In this document: one piece after another, positions 24,076-34,100 of the stretch | Numbering within the stretch: the stretch's first letter is position 1 | Layout: the number at the start of each line of letters is the position of its first letter | NCBI GenBank assembly: GCA_900318775.1 | Contig: ONLY01000013.1 | Span: 51,258-115,257, forward strand | DNA: 64,000 nt | Direction: 5' to 3' | From: an uncultured Prevotellaceae bacterium | GTDB lineage: Bacteria > Bacteroidota > Bacteroidia > Bacteroidales > Bacteroidaceae | Notes under the pieces: model-generated | Database searches by the model: none | Told to the model about the DNA's origin: nothing | What the model saw: only the letters and a program-made list of their open reading frames with translations | Program-made: the position numbers and the translations under genes

Positions 24076-27036
24076 ATGCGTAAACAATCTGAAATTAAAA
24101 AGGCGGCTAAAGAATTTGTCAACAAATGGAATGGAAAAGGAAAGGAACGGCAAGATGACAAGACCTTTTGGGAAGATTTGTTGGAAGATGTATTTGGCTT
24201 ACCTAAATCCAGAAATGAAATAGAAGTACAACGTTCTGTCATGTTTGATGGCACAACTAAGGCTATCGATGTTTATGTGAAGACATCGAAAGTGGTCATT
24301 GAGCAGAAAAGTCATGATATCAATCTCGATTTGAAAGAAAGGCAAAGTGATGGTGCTATGCTAACCCCCTTGGAACAGGGTATTCGTTACTTTAATAATA
24401 TGGATAAGCCTGATACTGGACGTTATGTGATTGCTTGTAATTTTCAGGAATTCCGAATATGGGATAGTTACCACAAGAATGCTCCTTTTCGTGCTATCCC
24501 TCTAATAGACTTTCCTAAACGATGGAAAGAACTACGCTTTTTGGTTGAGCCATACAACGACCTACCTATACAGAAAGATGAAAAGCGTGAAGAGCAGATT
24601 TCAAATACGGCAAGTGAGTACGTGAGAGATTTGTATAACGCTTTGGTTTCTGCCAACAAATCGCTTTCCAAAGAAGAATTACAATCGATCAACATGTTTT
24701 GTGTACGTGTTGTGTTTTGCCTGTATGCTGAGGATGCGGGATTATATGACGATGCACAATTCAGTACTTTTTTAGAGAAATATTCATTTGAAGAATTGAG
24801 TGAAAAATTTGATAGTTTGTTTCAGTGGCTTGATACAAATGATAAAGATAGAGAGAAATCTGCTAATATGGTGGATAAGACCATACGCAATTTCCCATAT
24901 GTCAATGGAGGTTTGTTCAAATACACAAAGGAATACAAGACACCTGTCATTAATAATGATGTCCGCAATCACCTCCTTCGTGCTTGGAATATAGTGTTGA
25001 AGGAATCAAAAGAACGGTTCACATGGGATGAAATCTCCCCAACTAATTTTGGCTGTATCTTTGAAAGCACTGTGGCTAAGGATGTTCGTACTTCGGGTGG
25101 AATGCATTACACCACACCCATGAATATCCATCGAGTTATAGACCCGCTTTTCTTGGATGATTTAAAATCAGAACTGCAAGCTTTAATCCAAATGCCTACT
25201 GGCACCAAGGTCGAGAAAGATGACAAGTATGGAAAGTTGGAAAAGTATCGTAAAAAGTTGGCGAGTATGCGATTCTTCGATCCCGCTTGTGGAAGTGGAA
25301 ATTTTCTCACCGAAATTTACAAGTCGTTACATCAGTTAGAGTTGCAGACCATCGAGCAAGAATTTGAATTGCACTATTTTGGGAAGGTTGAAACATCCGA
25401 CCCATGCATGGTAAACATCAATCAATTTTTCGGTATAGAAATCGACCATTTTGCGGCTTCTGTGGCACGTGCTTCATTATGGATTGCTGCCTGTCAGCAA
25501 TTACAGGAAACAGAGATACTACTGCATTGTTCACTCGACCCTCTGCCTCTTGAAAAGAATGAAAATATTCTGTGTGCAGATGCATTATGGACGGATTGGG
25601 CAGATTTGGTAAAACGTAAAGCAACTTCACCCACTTATATCATCAGTAATCCACCATTCCAAGGGTATGGCAAGATGACGAATGTACAGAAAGCGTCAAT
25701 TAAGGAAGCTATGTCAAGCAAAATTGGAAGGAAAAAAGTGTGGAAAAATCCTGGGAAGATGGACTTCGTATGCGGTTGGTATGCAAAAGCGGCCGAATAT
25801 GTGCAGGAGAAATCAAACGTAAAATGTGCTTTGGTATCCACCAATAGTATTACACAAGGCGAACAAGTGGCACTCTTGTGGAAACCATTAGTACAACACT
25901 ACAAACTCAACATCTCTTTTGCGTGGAAAACATTCCGTTGGGATAACGAAGCTGATGAAATGGCGCATGTTCATTGTGTAATTATAGGTTTTGGCAAACA
26001 AAACAATTCTAATCATCGGTTTATCTATCAAGAGAGCACGCCAGCCAAAGAGGCTAAACACATCAATGGGTATCTGATGGATGCAGAAGACATCTTTATC
26101 GAGAGTCGTACAGAACCATTAGGCAACGTGGCTGGGATGATGAAGGGAAGTATCCCCGTGGATGGGGGCAATCTCATTATAGAAGCAGAGGATTATATAG
26201 ACTTTATTACAAATGAACCTTTAGCAGAGGAATATGTGAGACCATTGATGGGAGCCAGAGAGTTCCTGCATAATGAGAAGCGTTTTTGTCTATGGATTCC
26301 AGACGAGACTCCAGTTGACGAACTGAAAGAGATGCCTTTGGTGATGAAGCGTATTAATGCGGTGGAAGAGTTTAGATTGAACAGCACAAAGGCAGCAACT
26401 ATAGAGTGTGCAGAACAAGGACATCGGTTTATGGAAATAAGACAACCTGAACATGAATATATTCTTGTACCAAGTCATTCCTCAGAAAAACGTAAATACA
26501 TTCCCATGGGTTTTATAGATTCTAATATAATTAGTACCAATGCAAACCTTATTATTCCGACATCATCCAAATGGTTGTTTGGCATCATGCAATCGCGCAT
26601 CCACATGGCATGGGTGAAATATGTGTGTGGACGATTGAAAAGCGATTACCGTTATTCCGCCAGTATTGTCTATAACAATTTCCCTTGGAAAGAATTGGAT
26701 GAGGAACAGAAGAATGCTATCGCGGAGACTGCGACAGAAATTCTTGAAGCTCGGAAAGCAGATCCATCGTGTCTTGCCAGTCAATATGAGCTTCTGAAAG
26801 GAAATTTGGCAAAAGCTCACAAGGCAAATGATAAGGCCGTAGCCAAAGCCTATGATATTGATTTGAAAATGAGTGACGAGGAAATTGCGCTTGAACTGAT
26901 GAGGCGAAGTGTGAAGATGGCTAAAAAAAAGGATGAGAAGAAGAAAAAAAAGAAAACAAAGAAAAAGGCAATCAAGGAAACAAATGGAATCATAGAAGAA
27001 ACGCCACAAGGTAATTTAAACTTTGCAGACAACTAA
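24076..27036 (+). CDS. MmeI-like (type IIL) single-chain restriction-modification enzyme
   Basis: 986 residues from the ATG at 24076 (an upstream TTG at 24052 is possible). The N-terminus carries a PD-(D/E)xK nuclease pattern: D65, ten residues, then E76-Q-K78 ('VVIEQKSHDI'). A helical connector follows, then an N6-adenine methyltransferase with motif I 'DPACGSGNF' (D402) and motif IV 'NPPF' (N525-F528). A probable target-recognition region comes after it (about residues 650-880). This order is that of MmeI-type enzymes, which cut beyond the recognition site and methylate one strand. The tail is extremely lysine-rich, with two A8 runs (26933-26940, 26954-26961). Its AT-rich composition differs from ruvA and sprA, suggesting transfer. 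Specificity cannot be read. Confidence 0.88.
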   Translation: MRKQSEIKKAAKEFVNKWNGKGKERQDDKTFWEDLLEDVFGLPKSRNEIEVQRSVMFDGTTKAIDVYVKTSKVVIEQKSHDINLDLKERQSDGAMLTPLEQGIRYFNNMDKPDTGRYVIACNFQEFRIWDSYHKNAPFRAIPLIDFPKRWKELRFLVEPYNDLPIQKDEKREEQISNTASEYVRDLYNALVSANKSLSKEELQSINMFCVRVVFCLYAEDAGLYDDAQFSTFLEKYSFEELSEKFDSLFQWLDTNDKDREKSANMVDKTIRNFPYVNGGLFKYTKEYKTPVINNDVRNHLLRAWNIVLKESKERFTWDEISPTNFGCIFESTVAKDVRTSGGMHYTTPMNIHRVIDPLFLDDLKSELQALIQMPTGTKVEKDDKYGKLEKYRKKLASMRFFDPACGSGNFLTEIYKSLHQLELQTIEQEFELHYFGKVETSDPCMVNINQFFGIEIDHFAASVARASLWIAACQQLQETEILLHCSLDPLPLEKNENILCADALWTDWADLVKRKATSPTYIISNPPFQGYGKMTNVQKASIKEAMSSKIGRKKVWKNPGKMDFVCGWYAKAAEYVQEKSNVKCALVSTNSITQGEQVALLWKPLVQHYKLNISFAWKTFRWDNEADEMAHVHCVIIGFGKQNNSNHRFIYQESTPAKEAKHINGYLMDAEDIFIESRTEPLGNVAGMMKGSIPVDGGNLIIEAEDYIDFITNEPLAEEYVRPLMGAREFLHNEKRFCLWIPDETPVDELKEMPLVMKRINAVEEFRLNSTKAATIECAEQGHRFMEIRQPEHEYILVPSHSSEKRKYIPMGFIDSNIISTNANLIIPTSSKWLFGIMQSRIHMAWVKYVCGRLKSDYRYSASIVYNNFPWKELDEEQKNAIAETATEILEARKADPSCLASQYELLKGNLAKAHKANDKAVAKAYDIDLKMSDEEIALELMRRSVKMAKKKDEKKKKKKTKKKAIKETNGIIEETPQGNLNFADN

Positions 27037-27092
27037 GAATGATGGATAAACAAATTCATCGAATCAATGATTAAATCAATGGAATAAAAATT

Positions 27093-27434
27093 ATGATTCC
27101 TAAATTGCAAAGAATACTTGACAAGTACCTCCCTTTCAAATGCGAGAAGAATGTGGACAGCTTTTTCATCGACTTGCAGCATGTACGGGTGCGGTGCGGC
27201 AAGAATGTACGAGAAGCTGTATATGATCAAGTGAAGGAATTGATGCTGCTAAGATATTTCGTACGAAAGGCAGAAAAACATAATGAGTGGATACGAGCGA
27301 GGGAAGAAGCCCAAAGGCAATACGGAAAGAAAGGGCGTAAGAAAGGAGGAAAAGGCAAGAAAACGAGTGCTGAGAAAAAGCCTTTCATTCACATCATCTA
27401 TACTCCGATGGGAGGACAAAACAAAAGGTATTAA
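27093..27434 (+). CDS. Small basic protein of unknown function in restriction-modification island
   Basis: 113 residues. The N-terminal 60 residues form a compact, probably helical domain ('IPKLQRILDKYLPFKCEKN', 'VRCGKNVREAVYDQVKEL'). A highly basic linker follows ('KKGRKKGGKGKK') and a short hydrophobic C-terminal strand ('FIHIIYTPMGG'). It lies 56 bases after the restriction-modification gene and shares its AT-rich base use. It could be an accessory nucleic-acid-binding protein of the island, but no family is recognised and the ORF is short. Confidence 0.55.
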   Translation: MIPKLQRILDKYLPFKCEKNVDSFFIDLQHVRVRCGKNVREAVYDQVKELMLLRYFVRKAEKHNEWIRAREEAQRQYGKKGRKKGGKGKKTSAEKKPFIHIIYTPMGGQNKRY

Positions 27435-27453
27435 CTGACAATCATTAATAACA

Positions 27454-27954
27454 ATGAACAAGTTAGCAGCCGTATTAGCATCTGCATTTTACGACAATAG
27501 AGGAACAGGCAATTCAGGATGTTCCTGCCTTGGCGGTATTGTGGTTATTATTGCATTTATCACATTCATCGTTTGGCTGATTGGAGATATACCCAAGTTA
27601 TGGGAGCTATCCAATGCAGCAGATTCGTCAGATTTCTCTTCTTACTATTATGAAGAAAAGTTCGGTATAATACTCATGTTCTATATGGTGTTTATCATGT
27701 TTCCATTTGTTGGTTGGCGCATGACAAATATAAAAGCAAACAAAGCCAAAAAGAAAAAGGCTTCATCAGAAATATCACGATTCCTGGACAATCATGCCTA
27801 TGCACACCTCGCCTGTATCTGGCCAGGGGGTCTCGTTATATTCTTACTGCGATTGTTCCTTCCTTGGTGGAGCGTATTCTTTGTGATAGTCCCTATTTTG
27901 AGTTATCCCATCATCACTGCAATAAGAAGGCATTTGAGAAAAAAGAATCTTTAG
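27454..27954 (+). CDS. Multi-helix membrane protein of unknown function
   Basis: 166 residues with about four hydrophobic helices ('GGIVVIIAFITFIVWLIGDI', 'FGIILMFYMVFIMFPFVGW', 'IWPGGLVIFLLRLFL', 'WWSVFFVIVPILSYPIITAI') and a basic cytosolic loop ('KANKAKKKKASSEI'). It starts 19 bases after the small basic gene and ends the AT-rich island before sprA. No family is recognised; a membrane-embedded partner of the defence island is speculation from position. Confidence 0.65.
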   Translation: MNKLAAVLASAFYDNRGTGNSGCSCLGGIVVIIAFITFIVWLIGDIPKLWELSNAADSSDFSSYYYEEKFGIILMFYMVFIMFPFVGWRMTNIKANKAKKKKASSEISRFLDNHAYAHLACIWPGGLVIFLLRLFLPWWSVFFVIVPILSYPIITAIRRHLRKKNL

Positions 27955-27987
27955 TTTTTCTTGATGGGTTATGCTATGAAAGGAACG

Positions 27988-27995
27988 TAACTTTG
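27988..27995 (+). promoter_or_regulatory. Possible promoter -7 element for sprA
   Basis: TAACTTTG is a full match, 187 bases before the proposed sprA start. No TTTG is present at the usual distance. The leader that follows contains two direct copies of TTCGGTTGTACG. Confidence 0.5.
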
Positions 27996-28006
27996 CCTCC
28001 GTCTCG

Positions 28007-28042
28007 TTCGGTTGTACGGTCGCTTCGCTTTTCGGTTGTACG
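28007..28042. repeat. Direct repeat TTCGGTTGTACG, 24-base period
   Basis: Identical 12-base copies at 28007-28018 and 28031-28042 lie in the leader of sprA. CGGTTGT of the second copy can pair with ACAACCG near 28065. Confidence 0.5.
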
Positions 28043-28182
28043 ATGGTTAGTAATCTCACCGCACAACCGCATAATCGTAAATTTCCACCCCTTCTAATAC
28101 AATAATGTGGAGTTTTTAACGTTTCTTCAAGTAGAATACATGTAAGAAGAGGCTTTTGCCTCGACAACCGAGAAGAATCGTT

Positions 28183-31100
28183 TTGAAGCAGACACTTCGA
28201 AATATTATATATATCTTACTGGTTATGACGAGCATGAGTGCTATTGCTGGAGCAAGCAATAGCGGTGCATTCTCGTCATTAGGTGTATCTGCGCCCGACA
28301 CGGTGAAAGTGCAGAAGACTGACCATCCACAGGAACTGCATGGAGAAAAGTATGCACTGGACTTGAGAACACCTGAAAACATCAAGCCCGACACCGCTGT
28401 GTATGACGAAAAAACGGGCAACTACAAGGTAGGAACAAGGCTGGGTGACAAATTCTTGAGCCAACCTTGGATGCTGACGCCGAATGAATACCTACAATGG
28501 TCTGAAAAGCAGTCTTTCAACAAGTATTTCAAGACGCGGAACGACTCCCTGTTCGTGACGAAAGGCAAGGAAAAGTTCGATTTTTCGGACATGCACTTCG
28601 ACTTAGGTCCTGCCGAGAAGATATTCGGTCCTGGTGGCGTGCAGATTCGTACTCGAGGTAGTGCTGAACTGAAGTTTGGTTACAACTACAAATTCGTTGA
28701 CAACCCATCGATGGCGGAGCGCAACCGCACCACTAAGGCGTTTGACTTTGACGAGAAAATCAATGCTGACGTGAACGCGAAGGTGGGCGACAAGATGTCG
28801 TTCGACATCAGATACAACACAGAATCAACCTTCGACTTCGACTCCAAGAACCTGAAACTGGCCTATGAGGGCAAGGAAGACGAAATCGTCAAGAAGATTG
28901 AGGCTGGACACATCACTTTCCCAACGAACTCAAGCCTCATCAAAGGATCCAACTCGCTGTTCGGCGTGATGACAGACTTGCAGTTTGGCCGCTTGAGGCT
29001 GCAAGCGGTGGTGAGCCAGAAGAAGTCAAAATCGAAGACTGTCACCAGCCAAGGCGGCAGCCAGTTGTCCACGTTTGACATCCAAGCCTACAACTACGAC
29101 GAGAACCGCCACTTCTTCCTGGCCCACTATTTCCACGACACATACGACAAGGCCTGCGCCACGTTGCCCAACATCACAAGCGGCATCACCATCAACCGCA
29201 TTGAGGTGTGGGAAACAAACACTGGTGGCGCAACTGAAAACACACGCAACATCATCGGTCTGGTCGATTTGGCGGAGCAGTCGAAAGTGGGCAACACCAC
29301 ATGGGTCAACGGTGGCACCGCCAATCCCTGCAATGCCAGCAACATGTTGTATTCCAGCATGACGAGCACTTACAACGACTCCCGCAACATGGACCAGACA
29401 AGCACCGTGCTGGACAATGTGATGCAGGGAGGCGTAGAGTATGAGAAGGTGGAGAATGCCCGCTTGTTGACATCATCGGAATATGCGCTGAACCAGCACC
29501 TCGGCTACATCAGCTTGAAAGCGCCATTGCAACCTAACCAGGCGCTGGCTGTGGCATACGAGTACACCTACAACGGACAGACTTTCCAAGTGGGTGAATT
29601 CTCGGCCGACATGAAAGACAACGACAAGGCGTTGTTCGTGAAACTGCTGAAGAACACCAGCAACTCACCCCGCATTGCCAACTGGCACTTGATGATGAAG
29701 AACGTCTATAGCCTGAACGCACAGTCGGTACAGAAAGAGAAGTTCAAGCTGGATATCAAGTACTTGAGCGACACAACAGGCGTGAACCTGAACTATATTC
29801 CCGAGGAAATGTTCAAGCAGACAACCCTGCTGAAGATGCTGAACCTGGACCGATTGGACGACCACGAGAAAGCGAATCCAAACGGCAAGTTTGACTTCGT
29901 GGAAGGCTACACAATTCAAGCACAGACAGGCCGTGTCATCTTTCCGGTTGTAGAACCGTTCGGCGACTGGCTGCGACAGAAAATAGGCAATGACGCCATA
30001 GCCGACAAGTACTGCTACGACGAGCTCTACGACTCCACAAAGACGGTGGCGAAACAAGTGGCAGAAAAGAACAAGTTCTCGCTGGTCGGCGAATACAAAG
30101 CCTCGAACGGCAGCGTGATTCGCCTCTCCGACGGCTACAGCTACATTCCGCAAGGCTCTGTCACAGTGACAGCTGGAGGCGTGACCCTCACAGAAGGCAC
30201 CGACTATACTGTCGATTACTCAGGCGGTGTGGTGAACATCATCAACCAGAGCATCATTGATGCCGGCACAAACGTCAGCGTCAGTCTGGAAGACCAAGCC
30301 GATTTCTCTACCATGCGCAAGACGATGCTGGGCGTGAACTGGGAATACGACTTTTCAAAGAACTTCAACATAGGCGGCACATGGCTGAAAGTGAGCGAGA
30401 AACCACTAACCTCAAAGGTAAGCATGGGTTCAGAGCCTTTGAACAACACGCTGTGGGGACTCCACATGAACTGGAAACAAAACTCGCAGTGGCTGACCAA
30501 CCTTTTGGACAAGCTTCCATTCCTTGAACTCAGCGCTCCATCCAGCATCTCGTTCACAGGCGAGTATGCCCAGCTGGATGCAGGAACAGCACATGGCACA
30601 CAGGGAAACGCATCCTATTTGGATGACTTCGAGAACACGAAGACTCCCATTGACGTGAGCAACCCCAAAGAGTGGGTGCTCTCTTCTACGCCATCACACT
30701 TGCAATACGGCAAACTGACCAATGATGTGAGATATGGCTACAATCGTGCACGTCTGGCATGGTACAACATAGATCCGCTATTCACACGCCGCTCATCATC
30801 GCTTACGCCATCACACATCAAGAATGACCTCGACCAGCTTTCAAACCATTATGTCCGAGAAGTGTACATCCGCGAGGTGTACCCAAACCGCGAGACGAAC
30901 ATGGGCGAAAGCAACACCCTGGACATTCTAAACCTGGCCTACTACCCAAGCGAGCGCGGTCCGTACAACCTTGATACAGACGTGGATGAGAATGCACGGC
31001 TGAACGACCCAAAGAAACGCTGGGGCGGCATGATGCGCAAGATAGACACGAGCGACTTCGAAACTAGCAACGTGCAATACATCGAGTTCTGGATGCTCGA

Positions 31101-34100
31101 CCCCTTTATCTACACAAAAGACGACCGACGTTATGGCGGCGACTTCTACATCAACCTAGGTGATATCAGCGAGGATGTACTGAAAGACGGCAAGAAGTTC
31201 TACGAGAGCGGCATGCCCGTCAGCTCTGCCTCTACCTACACAGAAACTGCATGGGGACGTGTGCCCAGCGAGAAATCGGTGGTCTATTCCTTCTCGAACG
31301 AAAGTGGCGCACGCCAACGTCAAGACATCGGTCTGAACGGTCTGAACAACAAGGACGAACGCACCTTTGGCATCTATGCCGACTACCTGAACGCCATGAA
31401 GGGGAAGGTTACTGCCGCAGCCTACGACTCTATCTATGAGGACCCTGCAGGCGACGACTACCACTACTATCGCGGCAGTGACTTTGATGCTGCACACACC
31501 TCTATCTTGGACCGCTACAAACGCATTAACTCACCTCAAGGCAACTCACCGAACACCAGCGAATCGGGTGAAAGTTACTCAACCGCCTACAAGAGCCTTC
31601 CTGATGCAGAGGACGCGAACTCGGACTACACGATGAATGAGTATGAGAACTTCTTCGAGTACCACGTTAGTCTGCGCCCAGAAGACATGGTCGTAGGCAG
31701 GAACTTCATCGTCGATGCACGCGAAACCTCTGTGGGTCTGCGCAACGGCAAGAAAGAAAGCGCCACTTGGTATCAGTTCCGTATTCCTGTAGAGGAGTTC
31801 GAAAACAAAGAAGGCAATATCAGCGACTTTTCAAGCATCCGTTTCATGCGTATGTACATGACGGGCTTTGAAGAGCCTATCGTGGTACGTTTGGCCAACC
31901 TTGACCTCGTGGCTGGCGAATGGCGGAACTACACCCACACACTCTACACAGGCGAGAAACCCAGCGTAAGTGGCACTTTGGTTCCATCGGCCGTAAATAT
32001 AGAGGAGAACAATGACAAAACTCCTGTCAACTATGTGTTGCCTCCTGGCATCACCCGCGTGCTTGACCCTTCACAGCCTCAACTCACTCAGGACAACGAG
32101 CAGGCATTGGCTCTGACGGTGGAGAATCTGGCCACCGGCGATGCAAGAGCCGTGTACAAAACCATGAACATGGACTTCCGCCACTACAAGCACCTGCAGA
32201 TGTTTATACACGCCAACGCGCTGGAAGGTGACACAGAGCTGCAGGACAACCAAATGAGCATCTTTGTGCGTATGGGCAGCGACTACAAGAGCAACTATTA
32301 CGAATATGAGATTCCACTGAAACTGACACCTGCTGGACATTACGACACTTACAGCACACAAGGATGCAAAGCAGTATGGCCTGCAGAGAACATGCTTGAC
32401 ATAGACTTCTCACTCTTCACAGACCTGAAGCATAGCCGCAACAAAGACAGAGCTTCGGGCAAGGCAAGCTACACGGAACTGTACTATATCTATGACCAGG
32501 ACAACCCCAACAACAAAATAAGCATCATCGGCAACCCATCGCTGGGCGAAATAAAGACCATGATGATTGGTGTGCGCAACAACGGACGCAAAACGGGCGG
32601 TGTGGAAGTGTGGGTGAACGAGCTCCGCATGCAAGACTACACAAACGACAGTGGTTGGGCCGCTCAAGGAAATTTGAACGTACAGCTGTCCGACTTGGGA
32701 TCGGTGAATGTGACTGGGCATGTGGAGACGGCGGGATTTGGCGGCTTAGAGGATGGTGTGAACCAGCGCAGGAATGACAACCTATATGAATGGAGCATCA
32801 CCACTCAAATAGAGCTGGGCAAGTTCTTCCCCGAGAAGTGGAAGATGACTCTGCCTCTTTACTACTCCTACTCTTGGCAAAAGTTGTCGCCTAAGTACAA
32901 TCCATTCGATACGGACATGCTGCTGAAGGATGCCTTGAACGAGTGTGCCACATCAGCAGCACGCGACTCTTTAAGCAGCTTGACAGAATCTGTGGTGAAG
33001 AACAAGAATTTCTCAATGAGCAACTGGCGTTCTGGTGTACAGAGCCGAAAGCCTATGCCGTATGACCCAGCCAACTTCTCCTTCAGCTACAGCTATAGCC
33101 AAAGATACAAAACCGGCGAAACCACCGTATATGAGAACGAAGAGAACTGGAAACTGAACCTGAGCTACAACTATACTCCCAAATATAAAGCATGGGAGCC
33201 GTTCAAAAACCTGAAGGGCAAGTCAAAGTGGCTGGACATTCTGAAGGCACAAAACCTCCAGTGGCTGCCACAGAACATAGCCTTCAATACAGACTTGACA
33301 CGCAGCTACTACGAGTTTCAGGAACGCGACATTGATGCCGGGACGAAACTGCCAGTCACCTTCTCAGATCTTATCCTTTGGAATCGTGACCTGACCGTAA
33401 AGTGGGATATCTTTAAGGCTTTGAAGATGTCATGGACTTCATCTACTCACGCTGAAATAGAAGAGCCACATACTGTGGTAAACAAGCACCTCTATCCCGA
33501 CGAGTATTCAGCATGGAAAGACTCTGTCATCAGAAGCCTGAAGTCATTCGGTCGCCCACTCACCTATCGAAGCACTTTCAATGGCTCATACCAAGTGCCA
33601 CTGAACAAGATTCCTTTGCTCGACTGGATGACAGCCGATGCTACCTATAACGCGAACTACAACTGGACTCGAGGCACAGAGCTGGAGGATGGAACGTCCT
33701 TGGGAAACACCATAGGCACACAGCGCACCGTCAATATCAATGGAAAGATGAACCTGGAAACGCTGTACAAAAAATGGAAGTTTCTGGCTGATACAGAAAA
33801 GCGGTTCGCCAGCAACGGACGTAACAACAGCCGCAGCTCGCAAAACAACCGCAACACTACCGCCAAAAGTACAAAGACAAAGGACTCAAAAGACAAAAAG
33901 GCGGACAGTAAAAACGGGAAGGATGCTAAAGATGCTTCCAGCAAGGCAGACAGCAAAGAAAACGATGCCAACAAGAGCAGAAAGACCAAAGGCTTCACAC
34001 AGGAAGTCGTGCTGAACGACTCGACTGGCATCGAAGTAAAACACGGGCAGAATTCCAAGCGTCTCATAGTACGAGCCACAACTAAGAGCGGAAAGACTTA

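Noticed and set aside
28156..28182. Upstream TTG start for sprA at 28156
   Set aside because: It would add nine residues (Arg/Pro-rich) ahead of an already complete signal peptide; the TTG at 28183 has a better-spaced AGAAG.
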